Positions 6,834 to 15,982 of a DNA stretch of 33,566 nt are shown piece by piece. A program made the translations under genes and the position numbers. The DNA is from Planctomycetota bacterium (GTDB lineage: Bacteria; Planctomycetota; Planctomycetia; Gemmatales; Gemmataceae). The notes beneath the pieces were generated by a model. It was given only the letters and a program-made list of their open reading frames with translations, had not been told where the DNA came from and did no database searches. Position 1 is the first letter of the stretch. Each line of letters starts with the position of its first letter. Where the stretch lies: assembly GCA_029777335.1 (NCBI GenBank), contig JAKOSN010000034.1, positions 1 to 33,566 of the forward strand, given 5' to 3'.

Positions 6834-8330
6834 TCATCCCTTCGCCGGTTCTTCCGCCGGGGGTTCGGGGAGGAAGATACTCACCGCAAGACCGAGGACG
6901 AAGACCGCCAGCCCGACGATCCCCGCCGCCGTCGCCACCTTGCCGCCCTGCGAGGGAACGGACGTGATCAGGGGAGCAATCAGGTTGGTGGTAAGGAAGG
7001 CCGCTGACGTCCCCAGCATGCGGCCGCCGACGTTGGTGGCAAACGCGCCCCCGGTGCCGCGCAGATGGACCGGGAAGACCTTGGGCAAATATTCGCCGAA
7101 GTAGCTGAACTGCGACACAATCACAATCCCCGCGAAGAACACTCCGTAACTAAAGAGATCGGGCATGTTCCAGAAAGCGTAGAACCACACTGCGGGGATA
7201 ATCACCAGACCCGGCACCTGGAACAACCACAGGAGCACCCGGCGCGACACGATCACCATCAATCCCAGCGCCAGCAGAATGCGGCCAACGAGCCCACCCA
7301 GTTCTTGTTTGAATTGCACATTCTCGCGCACCGGCTGGATCTCTTCCTTGTTGAGTTTCCCCATGGCGCGCAGGTTGGCGGTGAACTCCTTCTGCAGGGT
7401 CTCTTTCTCCTCTCCCGTTGCCTTGGCGAGTTTCTCCTGCAGTTCGCGGTTCTTCTTGCCATATTCGGCCATCCTGGTCGCCGGCTCCTTGAGCGTCGGC
7501 AAGCCCGGCACCCCCTGCGTGACCGTCACCTGCAAGGTGCCAAAGGCAGCGGCATAGGCACAGGCGGAAAGGATGGTGGTGACCACCGTGATCCGCAGCA
7601 AACCAGGAGAGAAAATTTCGCGGAAGCTGGGTCGTTTCAGGGTTCCGGAGGCCTTGCGCTCCCGCCAGACGATCGACTCCGGCACAAAAGGCAAAAGCGC
7701 GGCAATCGGGATGGCGGGGAGAAGCCCAGTCATCAGGGTGTAGCGCCAGGCGGGGTTGGTTGGATCGCCGACCGGAAGTTCGGGGAGCATCTTGTGGGCC
7801 ACCAGGTAGCCCACGCCAGAACTGACCCCGGTCACAAAAAGCCCACCGACCGAGGCAAACGCCTGCGTCCAGCCGATGGCGAGTTCCTTGGTTTTCTTGT
7901 CCGGGAAAATCTCGGACAACCAGGTCACGGCGGCGACAAACTCCACGCACACCCCAACGAACGTCGTACAGCGGAAAAAGATCAGCGTGTACAGATCGGT
8001 CGAGAGCCCCGCCATCACCGGGGAGAGACTGTAGACGAAGATGCTGCCGATCATCACCGTTTTCCGGCCGAATCGATCGATCAGCCATCCGCCGAGCAGG
8101 CCAAAAATACCGCCCGACAGAGCAGTGAGCCAGAGAACACGGCCCACCCAGGCGGTCACCAGGGGATGATTGGCGGGCACCTTGAGCAACTCCGACAGCG
8201 CCGGCGCCAGCACCAGGGGAGTCATCAGGAGTTCATAAGTGTCGAAGAGAAAGCCGATGGCAGCAACGGTGAGGATCAGCCACTGAGTGAGACCAAAGCG
8301 GGGAGTGGGAGGTTGGGTTGCGGTGCTCAC
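6834..8330 (-). CDS. MFS transporter, sugar/aromatic-acid porter type, with a long charged insert
   Basis: This 498-residue major facilitator superfamily permease should act in the inner membrane as a proton-coupled or facilitated carrier. Motif A is clear in loop 2-3 (GGWLIDRFGRK, residues 80-90), and the N-half ends with PESIVWRER after TM6. Around twelve hydrophobic segments can be counted. The insert at ~272-345, between the seventh and eighth helices, is unusual: it is highly charged (Lys/Glu rich) and looks like a coiled coil, where most MFS proteins have a few residues. The start is GTG at 8330, 9 nt after AGGAG. The substrate cannot be predicted. It converges on the lipoprotein gene and is followed upstream by an unrelated phosphatase gene on the same strand, 235 nt away, so it is probably a single transcription unit. 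Confidence 0.85.
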   Translation of the reverse strand: MSTATQPPTPRFGLTQWLILTVAAIGFLFDTYELLMTPLVLAPALSELLKVPANHPLVTAWVGRVLWLTALSGGIFGLLGGWLIDRFGRKTVMIGSIFVYSLSPVMAGLSTDLYTLIFFRCTTFVGVCVEFVAAVTWLSEIFPDKKTKELAIGWTQAFASVGGLFVTGVSSGVGYLVAHKMLPELPVGDPTNPAWRYTLMTGLLPAIPIAALLPFVPESIVWRERKASGTLKRPSFREIFSPGLLRITVVTTILSACAYAAAFGTLQVTVTQGVPGLPTLKEPATRMAEYGKKNRELQEKLAKATGEEKETLQKEFTANLRAMGKLNKEEIQPVRENVQFKQELGGLVGRILLALGLMVIVSRRVLLWLFQVPGLVIIPAVWFYAFWNMPDLFSYGVFFAGIVIVSQFSYFGEYLPKVFPVHLRGTGGAFATNVGGRMLGTSAAFLTTNLIAPLITSVPSQGGKVATAAGIVGLAVFVLGLAVSIFLPEPPAEEPAKG

Positions 8331-8525
8331 GAAAAAACTCTCCTGAGATGGACAGCGAGGCGGGATCGAGCAGAGACTTTGAGAATTCTAGGACTTCGCG
8401 CCTGAAGGGGCAGGTCGATCCTGTCCGAGATGTGGAGAAAACGCGAGGAATCCGCGTGCGCAGGCGCGTTCGCCATCGGCAAAGGGGCCAGTGTGCCGCG
8501 AACCGAAGGGGGACTGCCCGGGAGA

Positions 8526-8556
8526 GCGAGCGGCGAAGATCCTTTTCACCGCTCGC
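8526..8556 (-). terminator. Hairpin after the PP2C gene
   Basis: GCGAGCGG (8526-8533) and CCGCTCGC (8549-8556) form an 8-bp GC stem with a 15-nt loop, starting 10 nt beyond the stop codon of the minus-strand phosphatase. There is no U tract, so this is a likely but not classical terminator. Confidence 0.45.
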
Positions 8557-8565
8557 GGGGAGTCG

Positions 8566-9888
8566 TTATGGGACGGCGACGGCGGCGAGAATGGAGCGAT
8601 CGTCGAAATCGGGAGTTCCCGAACAGAAGTCGCGATAGTTGCGTTCCACGTGGCGAACCATCGGCCCGGCCAGCAAGGGCGCCAGGCGCAGGGCGTTGTC
8701 CAGCCGCTGCAGGCCAAAGGGCTCTCCGGCAGCGTTGGTCCCTTCCAGCAGCCCATCGGTGTAGAGCAGGAGTGCATCCCCCAGTTGGAGGGTGATCTCC
8801 TTCTCGTGCCAGATGGCGCAATCGGTGACTCCCAGAGGTAAACCGGGAGTGCTGGTCAACGGCACCACGCCGCGATTCCCCCGCCGCAGCCGTGGGGGCG
8901 GATGCCCAGCCAGAACATAGCGGAGGTTGCGGGTCGCCACGTCATAGATGCCATAGAAGGCGGTCGCAAACATCCCTTCGGGAGCGACCTTGAGCAGATG
9001 ACTGTTGATGTGCTCCAGCACCAGACGCGGATGAGGAGGATTGCTGTTGTAGGTGCGCACCAGGGTGTGAATGATGGCCATCACCACCGCTGCGGGAACA
9101 CCGTGTCCACTGACATCGGCCAGACACAACCCCCACTGGTTGTCGGGCAGTTCGACCACATCGTAGTAATCCCCGCCCGCCTGGCTGCAGGTGACATACG
9201 AGGCGCCCAGCGAAAGCCCTTCGATCCGAGGCAATTCGGCGGGGAGCAGATGGCGCTGCATCGCGCCAACTTTTTGCATCTCGTGATCGAGCTTCTGGTA
9301 GGCTTCCTCCAGTTGCTGCGCCAGCGCCAGATTGGTAACCGCGCGCCCCAGCATGTTGCTATTGAGCAGAAGCGTTTCCAGGTCCTGCTGGTTGAAACGC
9401 CCCGGCTCGTGATGGAGAAGCACTACCAGGGCAATCGGCTTCCCCTGGTGATAGTTCGGAGCGCACGCCAGCGACCGATAACCGCGCAGATGTTCATAAC
9501 AGGGATCGTCCGGGCTGATGTCCAGATCGTGCAGCAGTTGCGGTTTCCCCGCATAAAGCAGATCGCCCAGCAGTCCCGTTTCGAAAATGGGCAAACGATT
9601 TGGCTGCGTGTACGGATTGACGTTCTCCGACCAGAGCCACGAGCGCGTGAGCCGATACGCAGGCGGTTGCAGATCGCGATTGTCCAGCGTGAGCAACGCC
9701 TCGTGCTCGTGGAAGAGATTGCTCTTGCGCACAAAGGCGCGCACCAACCGATCGGGATCGCTGTGATGACTAAGTTCTTTGACCAGCGCGTCCAGACGTT
9801 GCAGATGAGTCATTGCGCCTTGATTCAGATTCCACGATCCGCCAGGCGTGGCTGGGTGCACCTTTCTCTCCGACGTCAGAACAGCCAT
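8566..9888 (-). CDS. GAF-PP2C serine phosphatase of the RsbU/SpoIIE family
   Basis: This 440-residue cytoplasmic protein has a GAF-like sensor region at ~40-200 (TLDNRDLQPPAYRLTR..., then YRSLACAPNYHQGKPIALVVLL, typical GAF strands). A short coiled coil follows (LAQQLEEAYQKLDHEMQKVGAMQ). Residues ~220-440 are a PP2C-type phosphatase with QRHLLP, GGDYYD, ADVSGHG, LRYVLAGHPPP, LLYTDGL and a terminal DDRS. The Asp residues in GGDYYD, ADVSGHG and DDRS are the expected metal ligands. Such enzymes dephosphorylate anti-sigma-factor antagonists in partner-switching stress pathways. The start is placed at ATG 9888 because AGAGGTGA lies just upstream; the longer GTG start at 9975 would overlap the acs stop but lacks a good site. 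No anti-sigma kinase or STAS antagonist is next to it. The acs gene lies upstream in the same direction, 83 nt away. Confidence 0.88.
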   Translation of the reverse strand: MAVLTSERKVHPATPGGSWNLNQGAMTHLQRLDALVKELSHHSDPDRLVRAFVRKSNLFHEHEALLTLDNRDLQPPAYRLTRSWLWSENVNPYTQPNRLPIFETGLLGDLLYAGKPQLLHDLDISPDDPCYEHLRGYRSLACAPNYHQGKPIALVVLLHHEPGRFNQQDLETLLLNSNMLGRAVTNLALAQQLEEAYQKLDHEMQKVGAMQRHLLPAELPRIEGLSLGASYVTCSQAGGDYYDVVELPDNQWGLCLADVSGHGVPAAVVMAIIHTLVRTYNSNPPHPRLVLEHINSHLLKVAPEGMFATAFYGIYDVATRNLRYVLAGHPPPRLRRGNRGVVPLTSTPGLPLGVTDCAIWHEKEITLQLGDALLLYTDGLLEGTNAAGEPFGLQRLDNALRLAPLLAGPMVRHVERNYRDFCSGTPDFDDRSILAAVAVP

Positions 9889-9971
9889 CAAATCACCTCT
9901 CGCGCTGGCACCGCCAGACAGGGTAAGAGGACGAGCCGCAGGCTCCATGCGACGGCTCGGCGGAGCTGGGA

Positions 9972-11927
9972 TCACGCTTCTTCTTCACGCAGTCGCGCCA
10001 GGGCACTGTAATCTTCCAGCGTGGTGGTATCGCCGACCGTTTCGCGACCACTGGCAATGTCACGCAGCAGACGGCGCATGATTTTCCCCGAGCGGGTCTT
10101 CGGTAACGCCTCGGTGAAACGAATATCATCGGGACGCGCCAGCGCACCAATCTCGTGGGCGACGTGCTCGCGCAGCTCCTTTTTCAGCTCATCTGAAGCG
10201 GGGACCCCGCCCACCAGGGTGACAAAACAGGCAATTCCTTCTCCCTTGATCTCGTCGGGGCGGCCAACCACCGCAGCTTCCGCCACCTTGGGGTGATGCA
10301 CCAGGGCACTCTCGATTTCCATGGTGCTCAGGCGATGGCCGGCCACGTTGAGCACATCGTCCACCCGGCCCATGATCCATATATAGCCGTCCGAATCGCG
10401 CCGTGCCCCGTCGGCGGTGAAATAACAGTGCGGCACCTGGTTCCAGTACTGCTGCCGATAGCGTTCATCGTCGCCATAGATGGTACGAAGCATCGCCGGC
10501 CAGGGTTGGCGGATTACCAGCAGCCCGCCCGTGTTGTCCGGCACAGGACGCCCCTGGCGATCCACCACCTCGGCGATGATTCCCGGGAAGGGCCGCGTGG
10601 CCGACCCGGGCTTGGTGGCGATCGCTCCGGGCACCGGCGCAATCATGATCGCCCCGGTCTCCGTTTGCCACCATGTATCGACAATAGGACATTTTTCCTT
10701 GCCAATCACGGTGTGATACCACATCCACGCTTCGGGATTGATCGGCTCGCCCACGGAGCCAAGCAGGCGCAGCGAAGAGAGATCGTGCCCGTTGGGCCAT
10801 TTGTCGCCCCACTTGATGAAGGCACGAATCGCGGTCGGCGCGGTGTAAAAGATATTCACCTGATACTTTTCGATGATCTCCCAGAACCGATCTTCGCGCG
10901 GATAGTTTGGGGCCCCTTCATACATCAGGGTGGTCGCTCCGTTGCACAGCGGACCATAAACGATGTAACTGTGCCCCGTCACCCAGCCGATATCGGCCGT
11001 GCACCAGTAAGTATCCTCCTCGCGCAGATCAAAGATCCATTCGTGCGTCAACGAGGTGCCCAGCAGATACCCTGCCGTCGTGTGCAGGATTCCCTTCGGC
11101 TTGCCGGTCGACCCGGAGGTGTAGAGGATGTACAGCGGATGTTCGCTGTCCAGCGGAACGGCCGGGCAATCCGCCGAGGCCTGCGCCATCAGTTCATGCC
11201 ACCACAGATCCCGTCCAGGCTTCATGGTGATCTGCTGATGGCAGCGATTCAAAACGATGCACTTCTCGATGGTGGTAGACTTGGTCAACGCTTCGTCGAC
11301 ATTGTCCTTGAGCGGGATCACCTTGCCGCGTCGCCAGCCGCCGTCGGCGGTAATGATCAGTCGCGATTTGGCGTCGTTGTTGCGATCCGCCACGGCATCG
11401 GCAGAGAACCCGCCAAAGATGACCGAGTGTGTGACGCCGATGCGGGCGCAGGCCAGCATGGCGATCGCCAGCTCCGGCACCATGGGCATGTAAATCGTCA
11501 CCCGATCACCCGGTTGCATGCCGAGCGCTTTGAGCACGTTGGCGAACTGACACACCTCGCGATGGAGAGTCTGATAGGTCAGAATCCGGCTCTCGCCCGG
11601 CTCGCCTTCCCAGATGATGGCCGCCTTGTTCTTGTGCGGAGTGTTCAGATGACGATCGAGGCAGTTATAACTGGCGTTGAGCTTGCCGCCGACAAACCAC
11701 TGCGCGTGCGGTTCCTTCCAGTCCAGAACCTGCTGCCAGCGCTGGAACCAGTGCAACCGTTCGGCCTGATCCGCCCAGAAGGCTTCCGGGTTCTCGCGCG
11801 CACGCTGACAGAGCTCCTCGTATTCTTCCAGGCTGCGGATGTGTGCGTGCGCGGCAAAGCGAGGAGGAGGCGGAAAACTCCGGGTTTCCTTGAGAACGCT
11901 GGTGATGTGCGAGGCAGAAGCGGACAT
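9972..11927 (-). CDS. acs: Acetyl-CoA synthetase (AMP-forming)
   Basis: This 651-residue protein has the normal length for Acs, which converts acetate, ATP and CoA to acetyl-CoA through an acetyl-AMP intermediate. Key motifs are present: the phosphate-binding loop [11 protein letters not shown] at ~264-275, TWWQTETG, the hinge region [16 protein letters not shown] near 515, and [11 protein letters not shown] near 610, whose Lys is the residue regulated by acetylation in this family. The start is ATG 11927, with GGAG 10 nt upstream. A longer reading frame to 12218 exists, but its extra 97 residues look like noncoding sequence and extend into the hisF promoter region. It is divergent from hisF. 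Pyruvate/acetate metabolism or acetate scavenging is the expected role. Confidence 0.95.
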   Translation of the reverse strand: MSASASHITSVLKETRSFPPPPRFAAHAHIRSLEEYEELCQRARENPEAFWADQAERLHWFQRWQQVLDWKEPHAQWFVGGKLNASYNCLDRHLNTPHKNKAAIIWEGEPGESRILTYQTLHREVCQFANVLKALGMQPGDRVTIYMPMVPELAIAMLACARIGVTHSVIFGGFSADAVADRNNDAKSRLIITADGGWRRGKVIPLKDNVDEALTKSTTIEKCIVLNRCHQQITMKPGRDLWWHELMAQASADCPAVPLDSEHPLYILYTSGSTGKPKGILHTTAGYLLGTSLTHEWIFDLREEDTYWCTADIGWVTGHSYIVYGPLCNGATTLMYEGAPNYPREDRFWEIIEKYQVNIFYTAPTAIRAFIKWGDKWPNGHDLSSLRLLGSVGEPINPEAWMWYHTVIGKEKCPIVDTWWQTETGAIMIAPVPGAIATKPGSATRPFPGIIAEVVDRQGRPVPDNTGGLLVIRQPWPAMLRTIYGDDERYRQQYWNQVPHCYFTADGARRDSDGYIWIMGRVDDVLNVAGHRLSTMEIESALVHHPKVAEAAVVGRPDEIKGEGIACFVTLVGGVPASDELKKELREHVAHEIGALARPDDIRFTEALPKTRSGKIMRRLLRDIASGRETVGDTTTLEDYSALARLREEEA

Positions 11928-12153
11928 GGTCGAAACACTCCATCCACTGATTCGAGCTGAGAGGAACGGTCGCATTCTAAGCGGTCCGAGGCGCCGATGG
12001 AAGAGGCTGGTTAGAATTCTGAGAAGAGTTGCCGTTAACCGCGCCCTGGACGGGGCCTCGGCGGGCGGACTGTTGACCTGCCCTTCTTCCCCGCGTAAAC
12101 TGAACGTTCGTGTTTTCACTTTGGCTGATGGCGCAAGGAAACCGGTCGCGTTC

Positions 12154-12933
12154 ATGTTGATGGCCCGCATCATCCCCTGTCTGGACGTCAACTGTGGGCG
12201 CGTGGTCAAGGGAATCAATTTCCTTCAACTGCGTGATGCGGGGGACCCGGTTGAGGTCGCCCGACGCTACGAGGAGGCCGGCGCTGATGAACTGGTCTTT
12301 CTCGATATCAGCGCCAGCCATGAAGGCCGCTCGATCATGCTCGACGTGGTGCGCCGTGTCTCCGAGGAGATCTTCATGCCCTTCACCGTGGGTGGGGGGA
12401 TTCGGACGCTGGACGATGCCACGCGCTTGATCCAGGCTGGGGCGGAGAAGGTCAGCATCAATTCCGCCGCCGTGCGAACCCCGGAGTTGATCACGGAGGT
12501 GTCGCGCAAGTTTGGCCGCTGTGCCACGGTCGTCAATATTGACCCCCGGCGCGTGCAGCGCGAAGGCCGCGAGGTCTGGGAAGTTCACATCAACGGCGGA
12601 CGGGTGCCCACGGGGCTGGAAGCAGTCGCCTGGGCCCGGCGTGTTGAGGAACTGGGAGCCGGGGAAATCGTCCTGACCTCGATGGATGCTGACGGAACGA
12701 AGAACGGTTACGATTTGCCGATGACCCGGGCGGTTTCCGAGGCCGTCAGCATCCCGGTGGTGGCATCTGGGGGTGCGGGACATCCCGAGCATCTGTACCA
12801 GGCATTGACCGTGGGCGGAGCCGATGCGGTTCTGGCCGCGAGTATCTTTCATTACAATGAATACGGAATAGCCGCGACCAAGGCCTATCTGGCCGAACGC
12901 GGCGTTCGCGTTCGACTCACTCAGCCGGCGTGA
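12154..12933 (+). CDS. hisF: Imidazole glycerol phosphate synthase cyclase subunit HisF
   Basis: This 259-residue TIM-barrel cyclase works with the HisH glutaminase to make imidazole glycerol phosphate and AICAR in histidine synthesis. The N-terminus [17 protein letters not shown] carries the first catalytic Asp, and the phosphate-binding segments GGGIR and [10 protein letters not shown] are intact. [11 protein letters not shown] is the typical loop of the second half-barrel. The start is ATG 12154 ([11 protein letters not shown] fits the family's MLxxRIIPCLD start); ATG 12160 is also possible. The nearest purine-rich site, AAGGA, is 14 nt upstream, so initiation is not strongly marked. No other his gene is in the window. 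It may be transcribed with the pilT-like gene, which starts 43 nt downstream. Confidence 0.95.
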   Translation: MLMARIIPCLDVNCGRVVKGINFLQLRDAGDPVEVARRYEEAGADELVFLDISASHEGRSIMLDVVRRVSEEIFMPFTVGGGIRTLDDATRLIQAGAEKVSINSAAVRTPELITEVSRKFGRCATVVNIDPRRVQREGREVWEVHINGGRVPTGLEAVAWARRVEELGAGEIVLTSMDADGTKNGYDLPMTRAVSEAVSIPVVASGGAGHPEHLYQALTVGGADAVLAASIFHYNEYGIAATKAYLAERGVRVRLTQPA

Positions 12934-12976
12934 TGGCAGAACGGTTCCCTCGTGATTTCGAGCAGGAGTGAATGGG

Positions 12977-14152
12977 ATGTCCAGTCGCGAAGTTGCTGAA
13001 GCTGCCCCCGTCCTCGACATCGCAGAAGCCCCTCCACGCGGGGCCAGCGAGACCCGGCGGGAGCCCGAGGTCAACAAGCTCTTTCGCATGGTCATGAAAT
13101 ACGAGGGATCCGACCTTCATCTCAAGGTGGGGCAGCCCCCGATGATGCGCCTTAAGGGCGACATTCGCCGGATGGAAATGCGGCCGCTGACCCAGGAAGA
13201 CATGGAGCGTTTGCTCCTCACCCAGCTGTCTCCCAAGCATCGCAAGATTCTCGACGAGGAAGGCGGGGTCGACTTCTCCTATGTCATCGGCGCGGACGAG
13301 TGCCGTTTCCGCGTGAGCTTGTTCCGCCAGCGGGGGCGGTTATCCCTGGTGGCTCGCCGCGTGAACAACACCATCCCCAACTTCGAGAAACTCGGTCTGC
13401 CTGCCAGCATCGAGAAGCTGTGCAACTACCCCGAAGGATTGATCATCCTGGCGGGCGTGACGGGTTCCGGCAAGAGTACCACGATCGCCTCGATGATCGA
13501 CTACATCAACGAGCGCGAACCGCTGCACATCCTCACCGTCGAGGACCCGATCGAATTCACTTTCACCGACAAGAAGTCGTATATCAACCAGCGTGAGATC
13601 GGCCTGGACTGCTTGAACTGGCACAAGGCCTTGAAGGACGCCGTGCGTCAAGATCCCGATGTGATCCTCGTTGGTGAGTTGCGCGATATCGAAACGTTCG
13701 AGGCCGCCGTGCATGCGGCGGAAACAGGCCACCTTGTGTTTGGCACCATCCACGCTGCCAGCGCCGCCACCACCATCAACCGTATTCTGGACCTCTTCCC
13801 ACCGGAAAAACACGGCGCCATCCGCCAGGCGCTGGCAAACAACCTGAAGGCGGTCGTCGCCCAGAAGCTCCTCAAGAGCATCAAGCCGGGGGTGTCGCGA
13901 ACTCCCACCAACGAGATCATGATCGTGACTCCCATCGTGCGCAAGCTGATCGCCGAGGGGGAGGATAGCAAGCTGATCGATGCCATCCGCATGAGCTACC
14001 AGGAAGGGATGGTGGACTTCACCGAGAATCTGCGGCAACTGGTCGACCGCGGCATGATTGACAAGCCCACCGCACTCGAGGTGGCGCCCAACCCCGAGCA
14101 GCTCAAGATGGCCTTCAAGGGTATCAAGTTCCCGGCGCCGGGTATTCTGTGA
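12977..14152 (+). CDS. PilT-type twitching/retraction ATPase
   Basis: This 391-residue hexameric ATPase is of the type IV pilus retraction family (PilT/PilU). The N-terminal half carries the typical SDLHLKVGQPPMMRLKGDI strand pattern. Walker A is GVTGSGKSTT at 160-169. The Asp-box TVEDPIE and the Walker B region DPDVILVGELRD follow, then GTIHAASAATTINRI with the His box. This matches PilT rather than PilB because the length is short and the C-terminal Zn-binding Cys tetrad is absent. The start is ATG 12977, 8 nt after AGGAG; the GTG at 12968 lies inside that ribosome-binding site and is unlikely. It is followed 48 nt later by a PilB/GspE-like gene. Whether it powers a pilus, a type II secretion system or gliding cannot be told here, since no pilin or platform gene is nearby. 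Confidence 0.9.
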   Translation: MSSREVAEAAPVLDIAEAPPRGASETRREPEVNKLFRMVMKYEGSDLHLKVGQPPMMRLKGDIRRMEMRPLTQEDMERLLLTQLSPKHRKILDEEGGVDFSYVIGADECRFRVSLFRQRGRLSLVARRVNNTIPNFEKLGLPASIEKLCNYPEGLIILAGVTGSGKSTTIASMIDYINEREPLHILTVEDPIEFTFTDKKSYINQREIGLDCLNWHKALKDAVRQDPDVILVGELRDIETFEAAVHAAETGHLVFGTIHAASAATTINRILDLFPPEKHGAIRQALANNLKAVVAQKLLKSIKPGVSRTPTNEIMIVTPIVRKLIAEGEDSKLIDAIRMSYQEGMVDFTENLRQLVDRGMIDKPTALEVAPNPEQLKMAFKGIKFPAPGIL

Positions 14153-14200
14153 GTGACCGTCGGCAGACAGGACCACGAAGCAACAGAAGGGATATCCAAC

Positions 14201-15973
14201 ATGGTCGGCTGGGAAGGTCTGCACGCAGAGCTGCCCGGGCTCCTGGCTCAACCACTGGGGGGAGACCTGTCGCTCGGTTCGCTGGCATCCTGGCTCACCG
14301 CAGCGGGTTCACTTCCCTTTGCGGTGGGCCTTCCCAGCTTTCCGCGCGGCCCCGGCTTCTACTTCAGCCCGTTCAAGCTGATCTTTATCTTGCTTCTCTA
14401 TGGCTGCTGGATCAAAACGTGCTGGTGGGTGGATCAGGACGCCGAGGAACTGAAACTGCGTCGCCCCCTCTGGAACGCGGTCATGCTGTTGTCCGGCTTC
14501 CTCGGGCTGGTTGCCATCTGGGTTTTTCCCTGGTTCGTCGTGTCGGTTGGCCTGTTCCTCCTGCTCTATGGGGTGTCCTCGATTGCCTATGTCAACAAAC
14601 GCAATGCGCGCGTGAGCGACGACGAAAAGGTGCTCACCATGGGCCACCTGCGCCGCCTGATCCACATGAGGAAGACGGCGGTCAAGGAGTCGCAGAAACG
14701 GGTTCCTCTACGCTTTGTCGGCAAGAGTACCGGGTCGAGTCAGGAAGACCCTGCCCGCATCGCGCGCGCGCAGGGATCACGCGGGTATCAGGCGGCCATT
14801 GAGATGGTCTGGGAGGCGATCGAGCAGCGCGCCACCGATATTCACATGGAGCCGACCAAGGAGGAGATGACGCTCCGTTTTCGCATCGACGGTATCTTGC
14901 AGCCCGCGGCGCCCTTTGGCCGCGGGATGGGGGATGCCGTTCTCAACATTTTCAAGGTGCTCGCCGATCTCGACATCACCGAGAAGCGCAAACCGCAGGA
15001 CGGGAGTTTCTCTGCCATCGTGGAAGGCGGACGCACCGTCGATTTCCGTGTCGCCACCGCGGGGAGCGTCGCGGGTGAAAAGATGGTCATGCGTATTCTC
15101 GATCGGGAGGGGCAGGTCCTCGATCTGCGCAACATCGGGATGCGTCCGGTGATGCACGAAACGGTCCATGGCCTGGTCACTCAACCCCATGGGTTGTTCA
15201 TTGTTTGTGGGCCGACCGGGGCGGGGAAAAGCACCACCCTCTACGCTTGCCTCAACGAGATCGATCGCTTTCAGAAGAACGTGATCACCGTTGAGAACCC
15301 GGTGGAATATCACATCGACAATGTCACTCAGATCGAGATCAACCCCAAGGCGGGCAAAACCTTCGCTTCCGAGTTGCGCAGCATTCTGCGGCAGGATCCC
15401 GATGTGATCTACATCGGGGAGATTCGCGATCAGGAAACGGCGGAGATTGCCTGCCAGGCCGCTCAGACGGGCCACATGGTCTTTACCACACTGCACGCCA
15501 ACGACACGGTCACGGCCATCGCACGCTTGCTCGATCTTGGGGTGCAACCGTTCCTGATCGGGAGTTCGCTCACCGCCGTCCTGGGCCAGCGCCTGGTGCG
15601 TATCCTCTGCCCCCATTGCAAGGTGAAGTACAAACCCAACCCCGATCTCATCCGCAAGGCCAACCTCCCCGCCGACCAGATCAAGCACTTCTATCGCCCG
15701 CCGAACAACAAGGCGGAAGAGGAAGACGAGGGCGACGAGAAGAGTTCGGCCTGTCCGCACTGCGGCGGGATGGGATATCGTGGCCGAACGGGCATCTTCG
15801 AATTACTGGTGATTACCGAGAAGTTGCGCGAGATGATTCGCGAGCACCCCAACCTCAGCGCCATCAAACAGGAAGCGATGAAATCCGGGATGAAGACGAT
15901 TCAGGAAGACGGCCTGCGCCAGGTGATCGCCGGCCAGACCTCGGTGCAGGAACTTCTGCGTGTTAGCAAGTGA
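14201..15973 (+). CDS. GspE/PilB-family ATPase with N-terminal membrane helices
   Basis: This 590-residue protein has a C-terminal GspE/PilB ATPase core (residues ~195-590). It contains the RATDIHMEP segment, Walker A GPTGAGKSTT at 337-346, the Asp box TVENPVEY, Walker B DPDVIYIGEIRD and TTLHANDT. Two CxxC pairs (Cys470/473 and Cys518/521) form the Zn-binding site typical of assembly ATPases, as opposed to retraction ATPases. The usual soluble N-domain is missing. Instead residues ~58-77 and ~90-130 hold about three hydrophobic helices (for example KLIFILLLYGCWIK and SVGLFLLLYGVSSIAYV). The start is ATG 14201, with AAGGGA 8 nt upstream; GTG 14153 abuts the previous stop and would add 16 residues of no obvious character. 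It is probably co-transcribed with the PilT-like gene. Confidence 0.88.
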   Translation: MVGWEGLHAELPGLLAQPLGGDLSLGSLASWLTAAGSLPFAVGLPSFPRGPGFYFSPFKLIFILLLYGCWIKTCWWVDQDAEELKLRRPLWNAVMLLSGFLGLVAIWVFPWFVVSVGLFLLLYGVSSIAYVNKRNARVSDDEKVLTMGHLRRLIHMRKTAVKESQKRVPLRFVGKSTGSSQEDPARIARAQGSRGYQAAIEMVWEAIEQRATDIHMEPTKEEMTLRFRIDGILQPAAPFGRGMGDAVLNIFKVLADLDITEKRKPQDGSFSAIVEGGRTVDFRVATAGSVAGEKMVMRILDREGQVLDLRNIGMRPVMHETVHGLVTQPHGLFIVCGPTGAGKSTTLYACLNEIDRFQKNVITVENPVEYHIDNVTQIEINPKAGKTFASELRSILRQDPDVIYIGEIRDQETAEIACQAAQTGHMVFTTLHANDTVTAIARLLDLGVQPFLIGSSLTAVLGQRLVRILCPHCKVKYKPNPDLIRKANLPADQIKHFYRPPNNKAEEEDEGDEKSSACPHCGGMGYRGRTGIFELLVITEKLREMIREHPNLSAIKQEAMKSGMKTIQEDGLRQVIAGQTSVQELLRVSK

Positions 15974-15982
15974 GCACGATGA

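Noticed and set aside
7065..8405. 446-residue plus-strand open frame over the MFS gene
   Set aside because: It is rich in His, Gln and Arg without domains and lies opposite a complete MFS permease.
9889..9975. Upstream extension of the PP2C gene to GTG 9975
   Set aside because: It would give a GTGA overlap with acs, but ATG 9888 has a near-perfect AGAGGTGA ribosome-binding site and the extra residues look like noncoding sequence.
10293..11960. 555-residue plus-strand open frame opposite acs
   Set aside because: It is a shadow of the acs gene and has no family features.
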